64,000 nt of DNA. Source: Phycisphaerae bacterium. GTDB taxonomy: Bacteria > Planctomycetota > Phycisphaerae > Phycisphaerales > SM1A02. Below, piece by piece: positions 48,382 through 57,963 of the stretch. The notes beneath the pieces are model-generated. The model did no database searches, was not told the origin of the DNA, and saw only the letters and a program-made list of their open reading frames with translations. The DNA lies in contig PKCS01000044.1 in assembly GCA_002862305.1 (NCBI GenBank), positions 1 to 64,000 on the forward strand, written 5' to 3'. The position numbers and the translations under genes are program-made. How positions within the stretch are numbered: position 1 is the stretch's first letter; each line of letters opens with the position of its first letter.

Positions 48382-51300
48382 GTGCCCAGCACCGCCGTGC
48401 CAACCTCCGACGCACCCGCCCGCCCGCGCATCCATCGATTCGAGGTGCAGCCCGCGGCCGGGCACACCGATCCGGTGGGGGAGTCGCTGACCCGCAGCCT
48501 TGCCCGGCTCGATCCCGACCATGCCCCTTCCGAGGTCCGCCACGCCGCCATCTACCTGATCGAGGGCGCGCTGAGCATCGAGCAGCTCGACCGGATCGGC
48601 CGGGAGCTGCTGGCCAATCCGATCACCGAGCAGTTCGAGATCGGGGCGGCGCCGATCCAGTCCGGCGTCTCCCTGGTCGAGGTCCATCCGCTACCCGGCG
48701 TGACCGATCCCGCCGCCGAAAGCGTGCAGGTGGCGGTGCAGGCGATGCTGGGCATCGAGGTCGAGGTTCGAACCGGGGATCGCTACGACCTCGTGGGGGT
48801 CGAGCCCGACACCGCGACCGCGCTGATCGAGGCGACCTGCGCGAATCCCGTGGTGCACGACCTGCACGTCGAACCCTACCTGCCCCGCACCTTCCCGCAG
48901 GGGACCGCTCGTCCCTTCGAGGTCCGCGAGGTCCCCATCCGTCACCTCGACGGGGCCGCGCTGGATCGACTCTCCCGCGAGGCCCACCTCTTCCTGAACC
49001 GCACCGAGATGCAGGCGATCCAGGCCTTCTACGAGACGGCGGGCCGTGAACCCCGGGAGATCGAACTGGAGACCCTCGCCCAGACCTGGTCCGAACACTG
49101 CGTCCACAAGACCCTCAAGGCCACGATCAACTACCGCGAGGTCGATCCCGGACAGGGGGTCTCGATCACCGGGACCTCCGAGGACCGCCCGCACCACGTC
49201 CGGATCTCGGACCAGAAGATCCGGATCGACAACCTGCTCAAGTCGACGGTGGCCGCCGCGACCCACGAGCTGATGGACGACGGGATCGACTGGTGCCTGT
49301 CGGTCTTCGTCGACAACGCGGGGATCATCGCCTTCGACAAGGAGCATGCCGTCTGCTTCAAGGTGGAGACCCACAACCACCCCTCCGCGATCGAGCCCTA
49401 CGGTGGTGCCGCGACCGGAATCGGGGGCTGCATCCGCGACATCATGGGAACCGGACTCGCGGCCCGGCCGGTGGCCGCGACCGACGTGTTCTGCGTCGCT
49501 CCCCCCGACATCGCCTCCATCCCCAAGGGGTGCCTGCACCCCACCCGGGTGCTTCGGCAGGTCGTCGCGGGGGTCCGAGACTACGGCAATCGCATGGGCA
49601 TTCCCACCGTCAACGGCGCGGTCTGGTTCGACGACAAGTACGTCGGCAATCCGCTCGTCTACTGCGGCTGCATCGGGGTGATGCCCCGCTCGGCGGTCGA
49701 GGGCGCCCCCGGCCGCGGGGACCGGATCATCGCGCTGGGTGGTCGTACGGGCCGGGACGGCATCCACGGGGCCACCTTCTCCTCCGCGGAACTGACCGAC
49801 ACCCATGCGGATGAGTTCAGCCACGCGGTCCAGATCGGCAATCCGATCGTGGAGAAGACCGCGCTGGACGCGATCCTCGCCATGCGCGATGAACACGGCG
49901 GATGCCTCTTCACCGCGATCACCGACTGCGGGGCCGGCGGCTTCTCGAGCGCGGTGGGGGAGATGGGGGAGGCACTGGGCGCGACCGTGACCCTCGAGAC
50001 CGCTCCCCTGAAGTACTCCGGCCTCACCCCGACCGAGACCTGGATCTCCGAGGCACAGGAACGGATGGTGCTCGCGGTCCCCCGCCACAACCTGGTACGG
50101 CTGGCGGAGATCTGCGAGGAGTACCAGGTGGAATTCGCGGACATCGGGGAGTTCGGGAACGACCAGCGTGAGCTGGTCCTCCTCCACGCGGACCAGGAGC
50201 TCGGGCGGCTACCCATGAAGTTCCTGCACGATGGGGTGCCCATGCCCACCCGGGAGGCGATCTGGGATCCCGAGTGGGCGAGGAAGACCTACCACCACAT
50301 CGACGTCAGCAAGGCCGCGCTCAGCAGCGACATCCCGGTCGGTGGCTCGCTGCTGGACGAGACCGCGCTCCTCCTCTCGCACCCCAACATCGCGAGCAAG
50401 GAGTGGATCATCCGCCAGTACGACCACGAGGTCCAGGGCGGTTCGGTGGTGAAGCCGCTGGTCGGGATCGGTGGGGGGGGGCCTTCCGATGCCGCGGTGA
50501 TCCGCCCGGTGCTCGAATCCGCCACCGGGCTCGCGATCGCCAACGGCATCGCCACCGGGCTCGCGGTCGATCCCTACCTGATGGGACTGGCCGCCATCGA
50601 CGAATGCGTCCGCAACCTGGTCTGCGTCGGCGCGGATCCCGACCGCATCGCGATCCTCGACAACTTCTGCTGGCCCGGCTGCGACGACCCGCACTGGCTG
50701 GGCAGCCTGGTCCGCGCCGCCGAGGCCTGCTACGACGGCGCCAAGGCCTATCGCACCCCGTTCATCTCCGGCAAGGACTCCCTGAACAACCAGTTCACCA
50801 CCGAGGAGGGGCAGTCCATCCGGATCCCCCCGACCCTCCTGATCTCCGGGATGGGGATCGTCGAGGATTCGGACCGCGCGGTGACCATGGACCTCAAGGC
50901 CAAGGGCAACGTGCTGCTGCTGGTGGGCCTCACCAGCTACACCCTCGGTGGGTCCCACTACGCCGCCCTCGCGGGGCTGGTGCAGGGGGACCTCCCCCTC
51001 GTCGACCTCGAGGCCGGTCCCGCCAACGCGCGCGGCGTCGCCGAGCTGATCCGTACGGGGATGGTCCGCGCCGCCCACGACGTGAGTGACGGGGGGCTCC
51101 TGGTCGCCATCGCGGAGATGGCCTTCGCCGGGGGGCTGGGGGTCCAGGTCGACCTCAACATGGTGCCGGTCGACGATGACGTCGACCAGGTGGAGCGCGC
51201 GTTCGCCGAGACCCCGTCACGCTACCTCCTGGAGCTCTCGAGGAAGGACGTCTCCAGGGCCCAGAAGATCCTCGGCGGCGTCCCCTCCGCGGTGATCGGG

Positions 51301-51423
51301 AAGATCAGGGACTCCGGGAAGATGGAGATCGTGAACAACATCGATCCCTGCGAATGCAGCCTCGAGTTCCTGCGGGACGCCTGGTCCCGTGGCTGCGACC
51401 GGGCGCTGGGGGAGGAATCATGA
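48382..51423 (+). CDS. purL: PurS-PurL fusion: phosphoribosylformylglycinamidine synthase synthetase subunit
   Basis: 1013 residues. The N-terminus has two PurS-like repeats (about 17-95 and 98-175), recognisable by the repeated FEVQPAAGHTDPVGES and VEVHPLPGVTDPAAES; the rest is a PurL of about 800 residues with AQTWSEHCVHKTLKA, FKVETHNHPSAIEPYGG, ITDCGAGGFSSAVGEMGE, SGKDSLNNQF and AHDVSDGGLLVAIAEM. It converts FGAR to FGAM with ammonia from PurQ. The start is GTG 48382 (no SD; TACCAT -10-like at 48329-48334), so the N-terminus is uncertain. The stop overlaps the purQ ATG (ATGA). Confidence 0.92.
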   Translation: MPSTAVPTSDAPARPRIHRFEVQPAAGHTDPVGESLTRSLARLDPDHAPSEVRHAAIYLIEGALSIEQLDRIGRELLANPITEQFEIGAAPIQSGVSLVEVHPLPGVTDPAAESVQVAVQAMLGIEVEVRTGDRYDLVGVEPDTATALIEATCANPVVHDLHVEPYLPRTFPQGTARPFEVREVPIRHLDGAALDRLSREAHLFLNRTEMQAIQAFYETAGREPREIELETLAQTWSEHCVHKTLKATINYREVDPGQGVSITGTSEDRPHHVRISDQKIRIDNLLKSTVAAATHELMDDGIDWCLSVFVDNAGIIAFDKEHAVCFKVETHNHPSAIEPYGGAATGIGGCIRDIMGTGLAARPVAATDVFCVAPPDIASIPKGCLHPTRVLRQVVAGVRDYGNRMGIPTVNGAVWFDDKYVGNPLVYCGCIGVMPRSAVEGAPGRGDRIIALGGRTGRDGIHGATFSSAELTDTHADEFSHAVQIGNPIVEKTALDAILAMRDEHGGCLFTAITDCGAGGFSSAVGEMGEALGATVTLETAPLKYSGLTPTETWISEAQERMVLAVPRHNLVRLAEICEEYQVEFADIGEFGNDQRELVLLHADQELGRLPMKFLHDGVPMPTREAIWDPEWARKTYHHIDVSKAALSSDIPVGGSLLDETALLLSHPNIASKEWIIRQYDHEVQGGSVVKPLVGIGGGGPSDAAVIRPVLESATGLAIANGIATGLAVDPYLMGLAAIDECVRNLVCVGADPDRIAILDNFCWPGCDDPHWLGSLVRAAEACYDGAKAYRTPFISGKDSLNNQFTTEEGQSIRIPPTLLISGMGIVEDSDRAVTMDLKAKGNVLLLVGLTSYTLGGSHYAALAGLVQGDLPLVDLEAGPANARGVAELIRTGMVRAAHDVSDGGLLVAIAEMAFAGGLGVQVDLNMVPVDDDVDQVERAFAETPSRYLLELSRKDVSRAQKILGGVPSAVIGKIRDSGKMEIVNNIDPCECSLEFLRDAWSRGCDRALGEES

Positions 51424-52223
51424 GCGTCCGGGCACTGATCATCACCGCGCCCGGCATCAATTGCGACGCGGAGCTCGCCCATGCCTTCCGGGAGGCGGGG
51501 GCCCTCGTCGACACCCTTCCCCTGCTCAGGCTCTCCCGGCACCCCGCCCTGGTCGACGGCTTCAAGCTCATCGGCCTGCCGGGCGGGTTCAGCTACGGGG
51601 ACGACATCGCCGCCGGCCGGGTCCTGGCGACCCTGATCCGCAAGCAGCTCTACCCCGCCCTGGTCGCGGCCATCGAACGCGGCTGTCCCATGATCGCGCC
51701 GTGCAACGGATTCCAGGTCGCGGTCCAGGCGGGACTGCTTCCCGGCCCCCCCCCGGGCGGGGAGTGGCCCCCGGAGCCTGCACAACCCTCGGTCGCGCTG
51801 TCGATCAACTCGAACGCCACCTTCCGTGACTGCTGGACCCCGGTCGAGGTGCCCGAGGACTCCGCCTGCATCTGGACCAGGGGGATCGACTTCGACGGTC
51901 CGCAGGGGGTCCTGCCCTCCGCCCACGGGGAAGGTCGCTTCATCTCCGCGGACCCGATGCTCAGGCAGCTCGGGTTGTCGCGACAGATCGCCCTCTGCTA
52001 CCGGGAGGGATCGAACTTCAACGGTTCCAGCCGTCGGATCGCGGGCATCTGCGATCCCAGCGGGTTGGTCCTCGGACTCATGCCCCACCCGGAACGATTC
52101 ACCCGGTGGACCCAGCACCCGGAATGGACCCGACTGGATCCCGCCCTGCGCTCCCAGACCCCCCCGGGGCTGCAGATGTTCAGGAACGCCGTCGAGCACG
52201 CCGCTTCGGTCGGGGTGGCGTGA
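51420..52223 (+). CDS. purQ: Phosphoribosylformylglycinamidine synthase glutaminase subunit
   Basis: 267 residues, class I glutamine amidotransferase. ITAPGINCDAELAHAF at the start, GGFSYGDDIAAGRVLAT, the nucleophile Cys in APCNGFQVAVQ and the His/Glu of LMPHPERF are all present. Supplies ammonia to the PurS-PurL protein encoded immediately upstream with overlapping codons. AGGAGG-like (ggaggaatc) lies upstream of the ATG. Confidence 0.96.
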   Translation: MSVRALIITAPGINCDAELAHAFREAGALVDTLPLLRLSRHPALVDGFKLIGLPGGFSYGDDIAAGRVLATLIRKQLYPALVAAIERGCPMIAPCNGFQVAVQAGLLPGPPPGGEWPPEPAQPSVALSINSNATFRDCWTPVEVPEDSACIWTRGIDFDGPQGVLPSAHGEGRFISADPMLRQLGLSRQIALCYREGSNFNGSSRRIAGICDPSGLVLGLMPHPERFTRWTQHPEWTRLDPALRSQTPPGLQMFRNAVEHAASVGVA

Positions 52224-53089
52224 ACGGACGTCCGAAGGCTCCGACGGGCGTTCCAGCAGCGGACCTGCCGCGGACCTGCCGCCACTGCGACTACGACCTT
52301 CGCGGACTCCCGGTCATGGCACCCTGTCCGGAGTGCGGCACCCCGGGCTCCGAGGATCCGCACTTCTACACATCCTTCGATGCCTGCGGCCGACGAATCG
52401 TCCTCGGGTACGCCTGGCGCCTGACGGTGCTCGCCCTGGTCGCGGTGGTCCTCGTCCCGGCCACCTACCTGCTCCTGCCCGCATCCCAGCCCGCGTTCGT
52501 CCTCGCCGTCTGCCTGCTCGGACTCGCCTGCGCCCTGCTGGTCGCGCCGCCCTGGCGGGAATCGATCGCCGCGCAGCATCGACTGCAGGCCGCGGACCCG
52601 ATCTGCCGGGCGGCTCGGTGGGGCGGGACGGCCTGGCCGGTGGTCGCCACGGTGGCCGTCGTCCGATCGGGCAATCCACCTCCGGCGGTGGTCATGGCCG
52701 CGCTCCTGCTGCTGGGGACCCTCCACTTCTCCTGCGTGCTCGGCGTCCTCGAGCGCCTCGCCGGCTGGATGAGGGACTCCCTCGTGGTGCAGGCACTCCG
52801 CGTCGCGCAGGTGGCCTGCCTGCTGACCGCCCTCGGATGGCTCGCGAGTTGCCTCGCCGCCGGCCTGCCGGAGTTCGGTCGCCTCGAGCTGGTGTCCGGA
52901 CCCCTTCGCGCGCTCCGCCTCCCCTGCATCGCGATCGGGCTCTCCCTGCTGGTCCTGTCGCTGGCCTGCCTGGCGAAGACGGCCCTTGCCAACGTGCTTC
53001 ACTACCACGAGAACTACCGGATCGAGATGCGTAGACTCGACCGGCTGCGTCGGGACCAGCGCTCCCTGCAATCCCGGCTGCCCGACTGA
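52220..53089 (+). CDS. Zinc-ribbon multi-spanning membrane protein
   Basis: 289 residues. N-terminal four-Cys ribbon (C20, C23, C36, C39; CRHCDYDLRGL then CPECG) followed by about six hydrophobic segments (e.g. LTVLALVAVVLVPATYLLL, FVLAVCLLGLACALLV) and a basic C-terminus (IEMRRLDRLRRDQRS). The C-x2-C-x-Y-x-L-x-GL layout is shared with the protein at 60531-61196. Start GTG 52220 overlaps the purQ stop (GTGA), so it is coupled to the purine genes. Function unknown. Confidence 0.7.
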   Translation: MNGRPKAPTGVPAADLPRTCRHCDYDLRGLPVMAPCPECGTPGSEDPHFYTSFDACGRRIVLGYAWRLTVLALVAVVLVPATYLLLPASQPAFVLAVCLLGLACALLVAPPWRESIAAQHRLQAADPICRAARWGGTAWPVVATVAVVRSGNPPPAVVMAALLLLGTLHFSCVLGVLERLAGWMRDSLVVQALRVAQVACLLTALGWLASCLAAGLPEFGRLELVSGPLRALRLPCIAIGLSLLVLSLACLAKTALANVLHYHENYRIEMRRLDRLRRDQRSLQSRLPD

Positions 53090-53135
53090 CCGGGACCACC
53101 TGAACGGACCCGGCCCCAACCCGCAAGGAACCACG

Positions 53136-54044
53136 ATGCTCGGATCCCATCTCTCGATCGCCGGCGGCATGGTCAACGCACTCCAGGAGGCCGGGGAACT
53201 CGGCATGGACTGCGTGCAGGTCTTCACCAAGAACCAGCGCCGCTGGGTCGCGCCGCCCCTCGCGCAGTCGGACGTCACCGATTGGATCGATCGACTCGAA
53301 TCGATGGGTTGGGCGGATCCCGCCGACCTGCGCACCGTCAGCCACAACAGCTACCTGGTGAACCTGGCCTCCCCGGATCCCGAAGGCCGCCGGAAGTCCC
53401 TGGCGCTGCAGCGCGACGAGATCGAACGATGCGAGGCGTTGCGAATCCCCCTGCTGGTCTCCCATCCCGGTGCGCACCTGGGTGCCGCCCGCAAGCCACG
53501 TGAACCCAATCGGCTCGGGGTCGCCCCCACCGCCGACGAGCAGGCGGGACTCCGGCGCATCGTGGAGGCCCTCGACCAGCTGCATTCGGAGACGTCCGGC
53601 GCACGGACCATCACCTGCCTGGAGACCACGACCGGGTCGGGCACCAATCTCGGCTACGACTTCGGCCACCTCGGCTTCATCCGCTCGGAGGTCCGGGAGC
53701 CCGAGCGGGTGGCGTTCTGCCTGGACACCTGCCACGTCACCGCCGCGGGCTACGACATGGCCGACGATGCCTCGGCCGCCGAGGTCCTCGATCGATTCGA
53801 CGAGGCGTGCGGGCTCGCGCACCTCATGGTCCTCCACCTCAACGATTCGGTCGGCGCGCTCGGCTCGCGCCTGGACCGGCACGCTCACATCGGGGAGGGG
53901 TGCTGTGGCGAGAGCTGCTTCCGCGCAGTTATTGGCCATCCGCTCCTCGCCACCCGCCCGATGATCCTGGAAACGGCGAAGGAACCCGCCCCCGATGGCC
54001 GAAAGTGGGATGAAGTGAATCTCGAATACCTGCGGGGTCTTTGA
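53136..54044 (+). CDS. nfo: Endonuclease IV (AP endonuclease)
   Basis: 302 residues, TIM-barrel with three zinc ions. LGSHLSIAGGMVNAL at the start, VFTKNQRRW, LVSHPGAHLG, LDTCHVTAAGYDM and HLNDSVGALGSRLDRHAHIGEG supply the metal ligands. Repairs abasic sites. AAGGAA 5 nt upstream supports ATG 53136. Confidence 0.95.
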   Translation: MLGSHLSIAGGMVNALQEAGELGMDCVQVFTKNQRRWVAPPLAQSDVTDWIDRLESMGWADPADLRTVSHNSYLVNLASPDPEGRRKSLALQRDEIERCEALRIPLLVSHPGAHLGAARKPREPNRLGVAPTADEQAGLRRIVEALDQLHSETSGARTITCLETTTGSGTNLGYDFGHLGFIRSEVREPERVAFCLDTCHVTAAGYDMADDASAAEVLDRFDEACGLAHLMVLHLNDSVGALGSRLDRHAHIGEGCCGESCFRAVIGHPLLATRPMILETAKEPAPDGRKWDEVNLEYLRGL

Positions 54045-54105
54045 GATCAACTATCGTCTTGACCGATCCGGCGACCTCGAAGCGAGTATCGTCCCTAGGA
54101 ACTCC

Positions 54106-55134
54106 ATGAAGGCCATCCCCTCCATCCGAATCATCGCCCTGTCGCTCGTCGGTCCCTGCTTGACGGCCGGCTGCGTCAACACCGACACCGCGGTGGTGCG
54201 CACTTCCCGACCCGCGATGACGGCCTTCAGCCGGACCACCGAACCCACCGAAAGCCAGGTGCAGGACCTGGTCGTCGCCGAACGGTTCGTGGAGGCGGGG
54301 CAGTACCAGGAGGCGATCCGGCTCTACGAGGAACTGCTCGCCCAGAACCCGACCCTGGTCGATGCCTACCTCGGCCTGGGTTCGGTCTACCAGCGCACCG
54401 ACAACCTCGCCGCGGCGGAAGTCAACTTCGCCCGGGCCGCCCGCCTCGAGCCGGACAGCTTCGACGCCCAGGCCGGCCACGGCATGGTCCTGCAGTCGCT
54501 CAAGCGGTACCCCGAGGCGGTCGCCGCCTACCAGCGGGCACTCCTGATCGACTCGACGAGCCTCCAGGCGAACCTCGGCGCCGCGAAGTCCCTCGTCGAG
54601 ATGCGTCGACCCAAGGCGGCGCTGCGCTTCGCCCGGGAAGCGGTCCGCCTGGCCCCCGAAGACGTCACGGTCAGGATCGACCTCGCCGACACCCTGCAGC
54701 GGGCCGACCTGCCCGACGAGGCGATCGACGAACTGGAGGTCGCGGTCGAACTCGATGAGATCGACGATGCCCTGCTGCTCAGGCTGGTGGGCGCCTACAT
54801 CGAGGCAGGCCGCTGGCAGGAGGCGGCGAATGCCGGCGAGACCCTGGTCGAGATCGCACCCAGTCCGGTCGCCTACGAGCACCTCGGTCGCGCGTTCTTC
54901 CGACTCGGGGATTCCGAATCCTCGATGCAGGCCTATCGCGAAGCGGTCGAACTCGATCCCGACCACTGGCCCAGCCTCAACGGTGTCGGGGTCAACGCCC
55001 TGAACGCGTGGCTGCGCAGCGACCGATCCGACGTCGAGATGGCACTGGAAGCCCGCTCCGCGTTCTATTCAAGCCTCCGGGTCAACCCCGACCAGCCCAA
55101 GGTCGTGGAGATCCTCACCAAGTACCCGATCTGA
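54106..55134 (+). CDS. TPR-repeat lipoprotein
   Basis: 342 residues. Signal peptide with lipobox LTAGC (Cys24). From about 50 to 320 a chain of tetratricopeptide repeats (e.g. EAGQYQEAIRLYEELLAQNP, AEVNFARAARLEPDSFDA, YPEAVAAYQRALLIDS). A periplasmic or outer-membrane-anchored scaffold, partner unknown; similar to PilF/YfgM-type proteins in form only. AGGA lies before the ATG. Its TGA overlaps the queF ATG. Confidence 0.8.
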   Translation: MKAIPSIRIIALSLVGPCLTAGCVNTDTAVVRTSRPAMTAFSRTTEPTESQVQDLVVAERFVEAGQYQEAIRLYEELLAQNPTLVDAYLGLGSVYQRTDNLAAAEVNFARAARLEPDSFDAQAGHGMVLQSLKRYPEAVAAYQRALLIDSTSLQANLGAAKSLVEMRRPKAALRFAREAVRLAPEDVTVRIDLADTLQRADLPDEAIDELEVAVELDEIDDALLLRLVGAYIEAGRWQEAANAGETLVEIAPSPVAYEHLGRAFFRLGDSESSMQAYREAVELDPDHWPSLNGVGVNALNAWLRSDRSDVEMALEARSAFYSSLRVNPDQPKVVEILTKYPI

Positions 55135-55502
55135 TGCCCGACACCCAGCTGCTCGAATTCTTCGATTCCCCGTCCGACACCCCGTTCGTCATCGAACACG
55201 TCAACGAGGAGTTCACCTCCGTCTGCCCCAAGACCGGTCACCCCGACTTCGGGACCATCATCCTTCGCTACCAGCCTGCGGCGGTCTGCGTGGAGCTCAA
55301 GAGCCTCAAGATGTACTACCAGTCCTTCCGCAACGAGGGCATCTTCTACGAGGCGGTCACCAACCAGATCCGCGACGACCTGGCGGCCACCATGAGCCCG
55401 GTCTGGCTGCAGGTGGTCACCGACTGGAAGGGCAGGGGGGGAATCCGCTCCCGGATCACCGCCCAGCACGGCGAGGTGCCCGCCTCGCTCCATCCCGCCT
55501 GA
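55134..55502 (+). CDS. queF: NADPH-dependent 7-cyano-7-deazaguanine reductase QueF
   Basis: 122 residues, the short unimodular QueF that reduces preQ0 to preQ1 for queuosine in tRNA. FTSVCPKTGHPDFG holds the nucleophile Cys31 and Asp38, and the QueF motif ELKSLKMYYQSFRNEG (E54-x-K-S-L-K) binds substrate. Starts inside the stop codon of the TPR lipoprotein (TGATG), so co-translated; no other queuosine gene is present. Confidence 0.95.
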   Translation: MPDTQLLEFFDSPSDTPFVIEHVNEEFTSVCPKTGHPDFGTIILRYQPAAVCVELKSLKMYYQSFRNEGIFYEAVTNQIRDDLAATMSPVWLQVVTDWKGRGGIRSRITAQHGEVPASLHPA

Positions 55503-55965
55503 CCCCCGGGCCGGCCCTGCGTCCCGGGGACCCGGGCGGTGTGCAGGAGCTGTGGACAGTCCCCGTTCCGCCAAATTCAGGATTCCTGGCCCTTCCTCCC
55601 GGCGAGGGTTCGGCGGCGGCTTCCGCCTGCGAGCGGCGGATCAGGAGGATGACGCGGGATTTTCGCCCGGACCCCGCGATCGGGCGCCCTCGCGGACCCC
55701 GCCGTTCCGGACCCGCTCGGTTGCGGGAGGGCGCGTCTGACCCGATACTACCCGATCAGCCGTGAACGGCTGCTGCTGCTGCAGTCTCCTCAGTTTCGTC
55801 CGAGCCGGCCCGATGCCCCACCCCGCCCGCTCGTCTCCCGCCTCGAGCTGGATCAACGAAAACCGGAGCGGTGATCCCGCAGCTGGAGTCGTTCCATTCA
55901 CCGTCATGGAGTCGTCTGCATGACCTTCGCACTCGATCAAGCGCATGAGCGCAGGGAAGTCCACC
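55503..55965 (+). other. Control region upstream of transketolase
   Basis: 463 bp with no convincing gene. A -10-like GATACT/TACTAC near 55744-55751 is followed by CAGCCGT-ga-ACGGCTG (55757-55772), a near-perfect 16-bp palindrome at the expected transcription start, then a run of GCT repeats and a long leader with AGGGAA near the ATG. Confidence 0.45.
55757..55772. promoter_or_regulatory. Palindrome at probable tkt transcription start
   Basis: CAGCCGT-ga-ACGGCTG, perfect 7-bp arms with a 2-bp centre, directly downstream of a -10-like sequence. Operator-like spacing. Confidence 0.35.
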
Positions 55966-57942
55966 ATGTCCTTTGCAGCAGCCGTCCACGCCAAGGCGAT
56001 CCAGCTCGACCGGACTTCACTCGAGATCACCGCCGAAGCCGGCGCCGGTCACCCGACGTCCGCGATGAGCCTCGGTCACATCGTGACCGTCCTGATGTAC
56101 CACTCCATGCGCTGGGTGCCGTCCCACCCCCGCTATCCCTCCTCCGATCGCCTGGTGCTCTCTGAAGGCCATGCGGTCCCCATCGTGTACGCCGCCTGCG
56201 CCGACCTCGGCGTCGGCATCGGCAAGGACGGCGACCTGCGCCCCATGACCATGGACGACGCGATGACCCTGCGCGACATCGAGTCCCCGATCGACGGCCA
56301 CCCGAACCCCGTCGAGGGGTTCCCGTTCTTCGACGCCGCGACCGGGTCCCTGGGCATGGGCCTGTCGGTCGCCGCCGGGCTGGCCCTGGCCGCCCGTCAC
56401 GACCAGATCGACAAGCAGGTCTACTGCATCATCGGCGACGGTGAGTCCCGCGAGGGGCAGGTGTGGGAGGCGGTCGACTTCATCGTCGACCACCAGCTCA
56501 CGTCCGTGGTCCCGATCTTCAACTGCAACTCGTTCGGCCAGGCCGACCGGGTCTCGAACCAGCAGAGCTCCGGGGTGATCGCCAAGAAGCTCGAGGCCGC
56601 GGGATTCATCGCCCAGGTGATCGACGGCCACGATCCCGACGCCATCCTCGCCGCGGTCGAAGTCGCGCGAACCAACGCCGAGAAGGGGGCCCAGGGCTGT
56701 CCGGTCGCGATCGTGGCCGACACGATCAAGGGCTGGGGATCGCCCATCTGCCAGGGTGGCGGCTGGCATGGCAAGCCGGTCACCGGGGAGAAGCTGGAGG
56801 CCGCGATCGATGAGCTCGAGAGCCTGCGCAACCAGCTCACCTCGACCCTGAGCATCGGTGACGAGCTGACGATCTACCCGCCGGAGGAGAGCACCCACGA
56901 GTCGCCCGCCCCCGCGGATGCCCCGACCTTCTCCGAGGCGATGAAGCAGTTCGACATGTCCTCGACCCTCGCCACCGGGAAGTTCGCCACCCGGCGTGCG
57001 TTCGGGGTCGCGCTCCGGGCGCTCGGCCACGTGAACCCCTCGGTGGTGGTGCTCGATGCGGACGTCAAGAACTCGACCTTCACCGAGTGGTTCGGCAACG
57101 ACCGCGACCTCGCGGACCGGATGTACGAGTGCAAGATCGCCGAGCAGAACATGGTCTCCGTCGCCGCGGGACTCTCCGCCGGCGACAAGGTCCCGTTCAC
57201 CGCGACCTTCGCGAAGTTCTTCGCCCGCTCCTACGACCAGATCGAGCTCGCCATCAACAGCGGCGCCAACGTCAAGATGGTCGGTTCGCACTCCGGGCTC
57301 GGACCCGCATCCGACGGACCCAGCCAGATGGCGCTTTCCGACGTCTCCTGGTTCAGGTCGTTCACGACCACCAAGGACCACCGGGGGAATCCCGCGTGCT
57401 ACGTGCTGCAGCCCGCCGACGCCTTCGCGGCCTACGGGCTGACCCAGGTGATGGCCGATTACCACGGGGCCTGCTACATGCGCACCGCTCGACCCGACGT
57501 CGAGTTCCTCTACGACGACTCCACGGTCTTCAACCTGGGCGGACTCGAGGTGCTGACCCGGGGCCGGGATCTCCTGATCGTCTCCGCGGGCTACATGCTC
57601 CACGAGTGCAACAAGGCCCTGGAGCTGCTCGACAAGGCCGGGATCGACGCATCCCTCATCGACCTCTACTCGATCCCGTTCGACGTCGATGCCCTGCTCG
57701 ACGTCGCCAACGAGAACGGCGGCATGATTCTCACCGTCGAGGACAACTACGGTGGTGGGATCGGCTCCGCGGTCGCGGATGCCGTCACCGAGTCCGGTGA
57801 CGGGTTCACCATCGAGCAGATGCACGTTCGGTCGATCCCCAAGTCCGCCCGCACCGTCGACGACGAGCTTGCACACCTCGGTCTGCGATCCGTGGACGTG
57901 GCGCGTCGGGCGGCGCGCATGCTCGGGGTGGCGACCGTCTGA
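55966..57942 (+). CDS. tkt: Transketolase
   Basis: 658 residues, full length: TPP-binding half (EAGAGHPTSAMSLGHIVTVL, GDGESREGQVWEA, NCNSFGQAD) plus pyrimidine-binding half (YECKIAEQNMVSVAAGLS, FARSYDQIELA) and C-terminal domain (LTVEDNYGGGIGSAVAD). Transfers two-carbon units in the pentose-phosphate pathway and thus links to zwf-pgl. GGGAA upstream favours ATG 55966 over the in-frame ATG 55945. Sequence style (SIDLYSIPFDVDALL) is of the type found in archaea, animals and planctomycetes. Confidence 0.93.
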   Translation: MSFAAAVHAKAIQLDRTSLEITAEAGAGHPTSAMSLGHIVTVLMYHSMRWVPSHPRYPSSDRLVLSEGHAVPIVYAACADLGVGIGKDGDLRPMTMDDAMTLRDIESPIDGHPNPVEGFPFFDAATGSLGMGLSVAAGLALAARHDQIDKQVYCIIGDGESREGQVWEAVDFIVDHQLTSVVPIFNCNSFGQADRVSNQQSSGVIAKKLEAAGFIAQVIDGHDPDAILAAVEVARTNAEKGAQGCPVAIVADTIKGWGSPICQGGGWHGKPVTGEKLEAAIDELESLRNQLTSTLSIGDELTIYPPEESTHESPAPADAPTFSEAMKQFDMSSTLATGKFATRRAFGVALRALGHVNPSVVVLDADVKNSTFTEWFGNDRDLADRMYECKIAEQNMVSVAAGLSAGDKVPFTATFAKFFARSYDQIELAINSGANVKMVGSHSGLGPASDGPSQMALSDVSWFRSFTTTKDHRGNPACYVLQPADAFAAYGLTQVMADYHGACYMRTARPDVEFLYDDSTVFNLGGLEVLTRGRDLLIVSAGYMLHECNKALELLDKAGIDASLIDLYSIPFDVDALLDVANENGGMILTVEDNYGGGIGSAVADAVTESGDGFTIEQMHVRSIPKSARTVDDELAHLGLRSVDVARRAARMLGVATV

Positions 57943-57963
57943 CCGCGGTCGCGAGGGTCCCCT

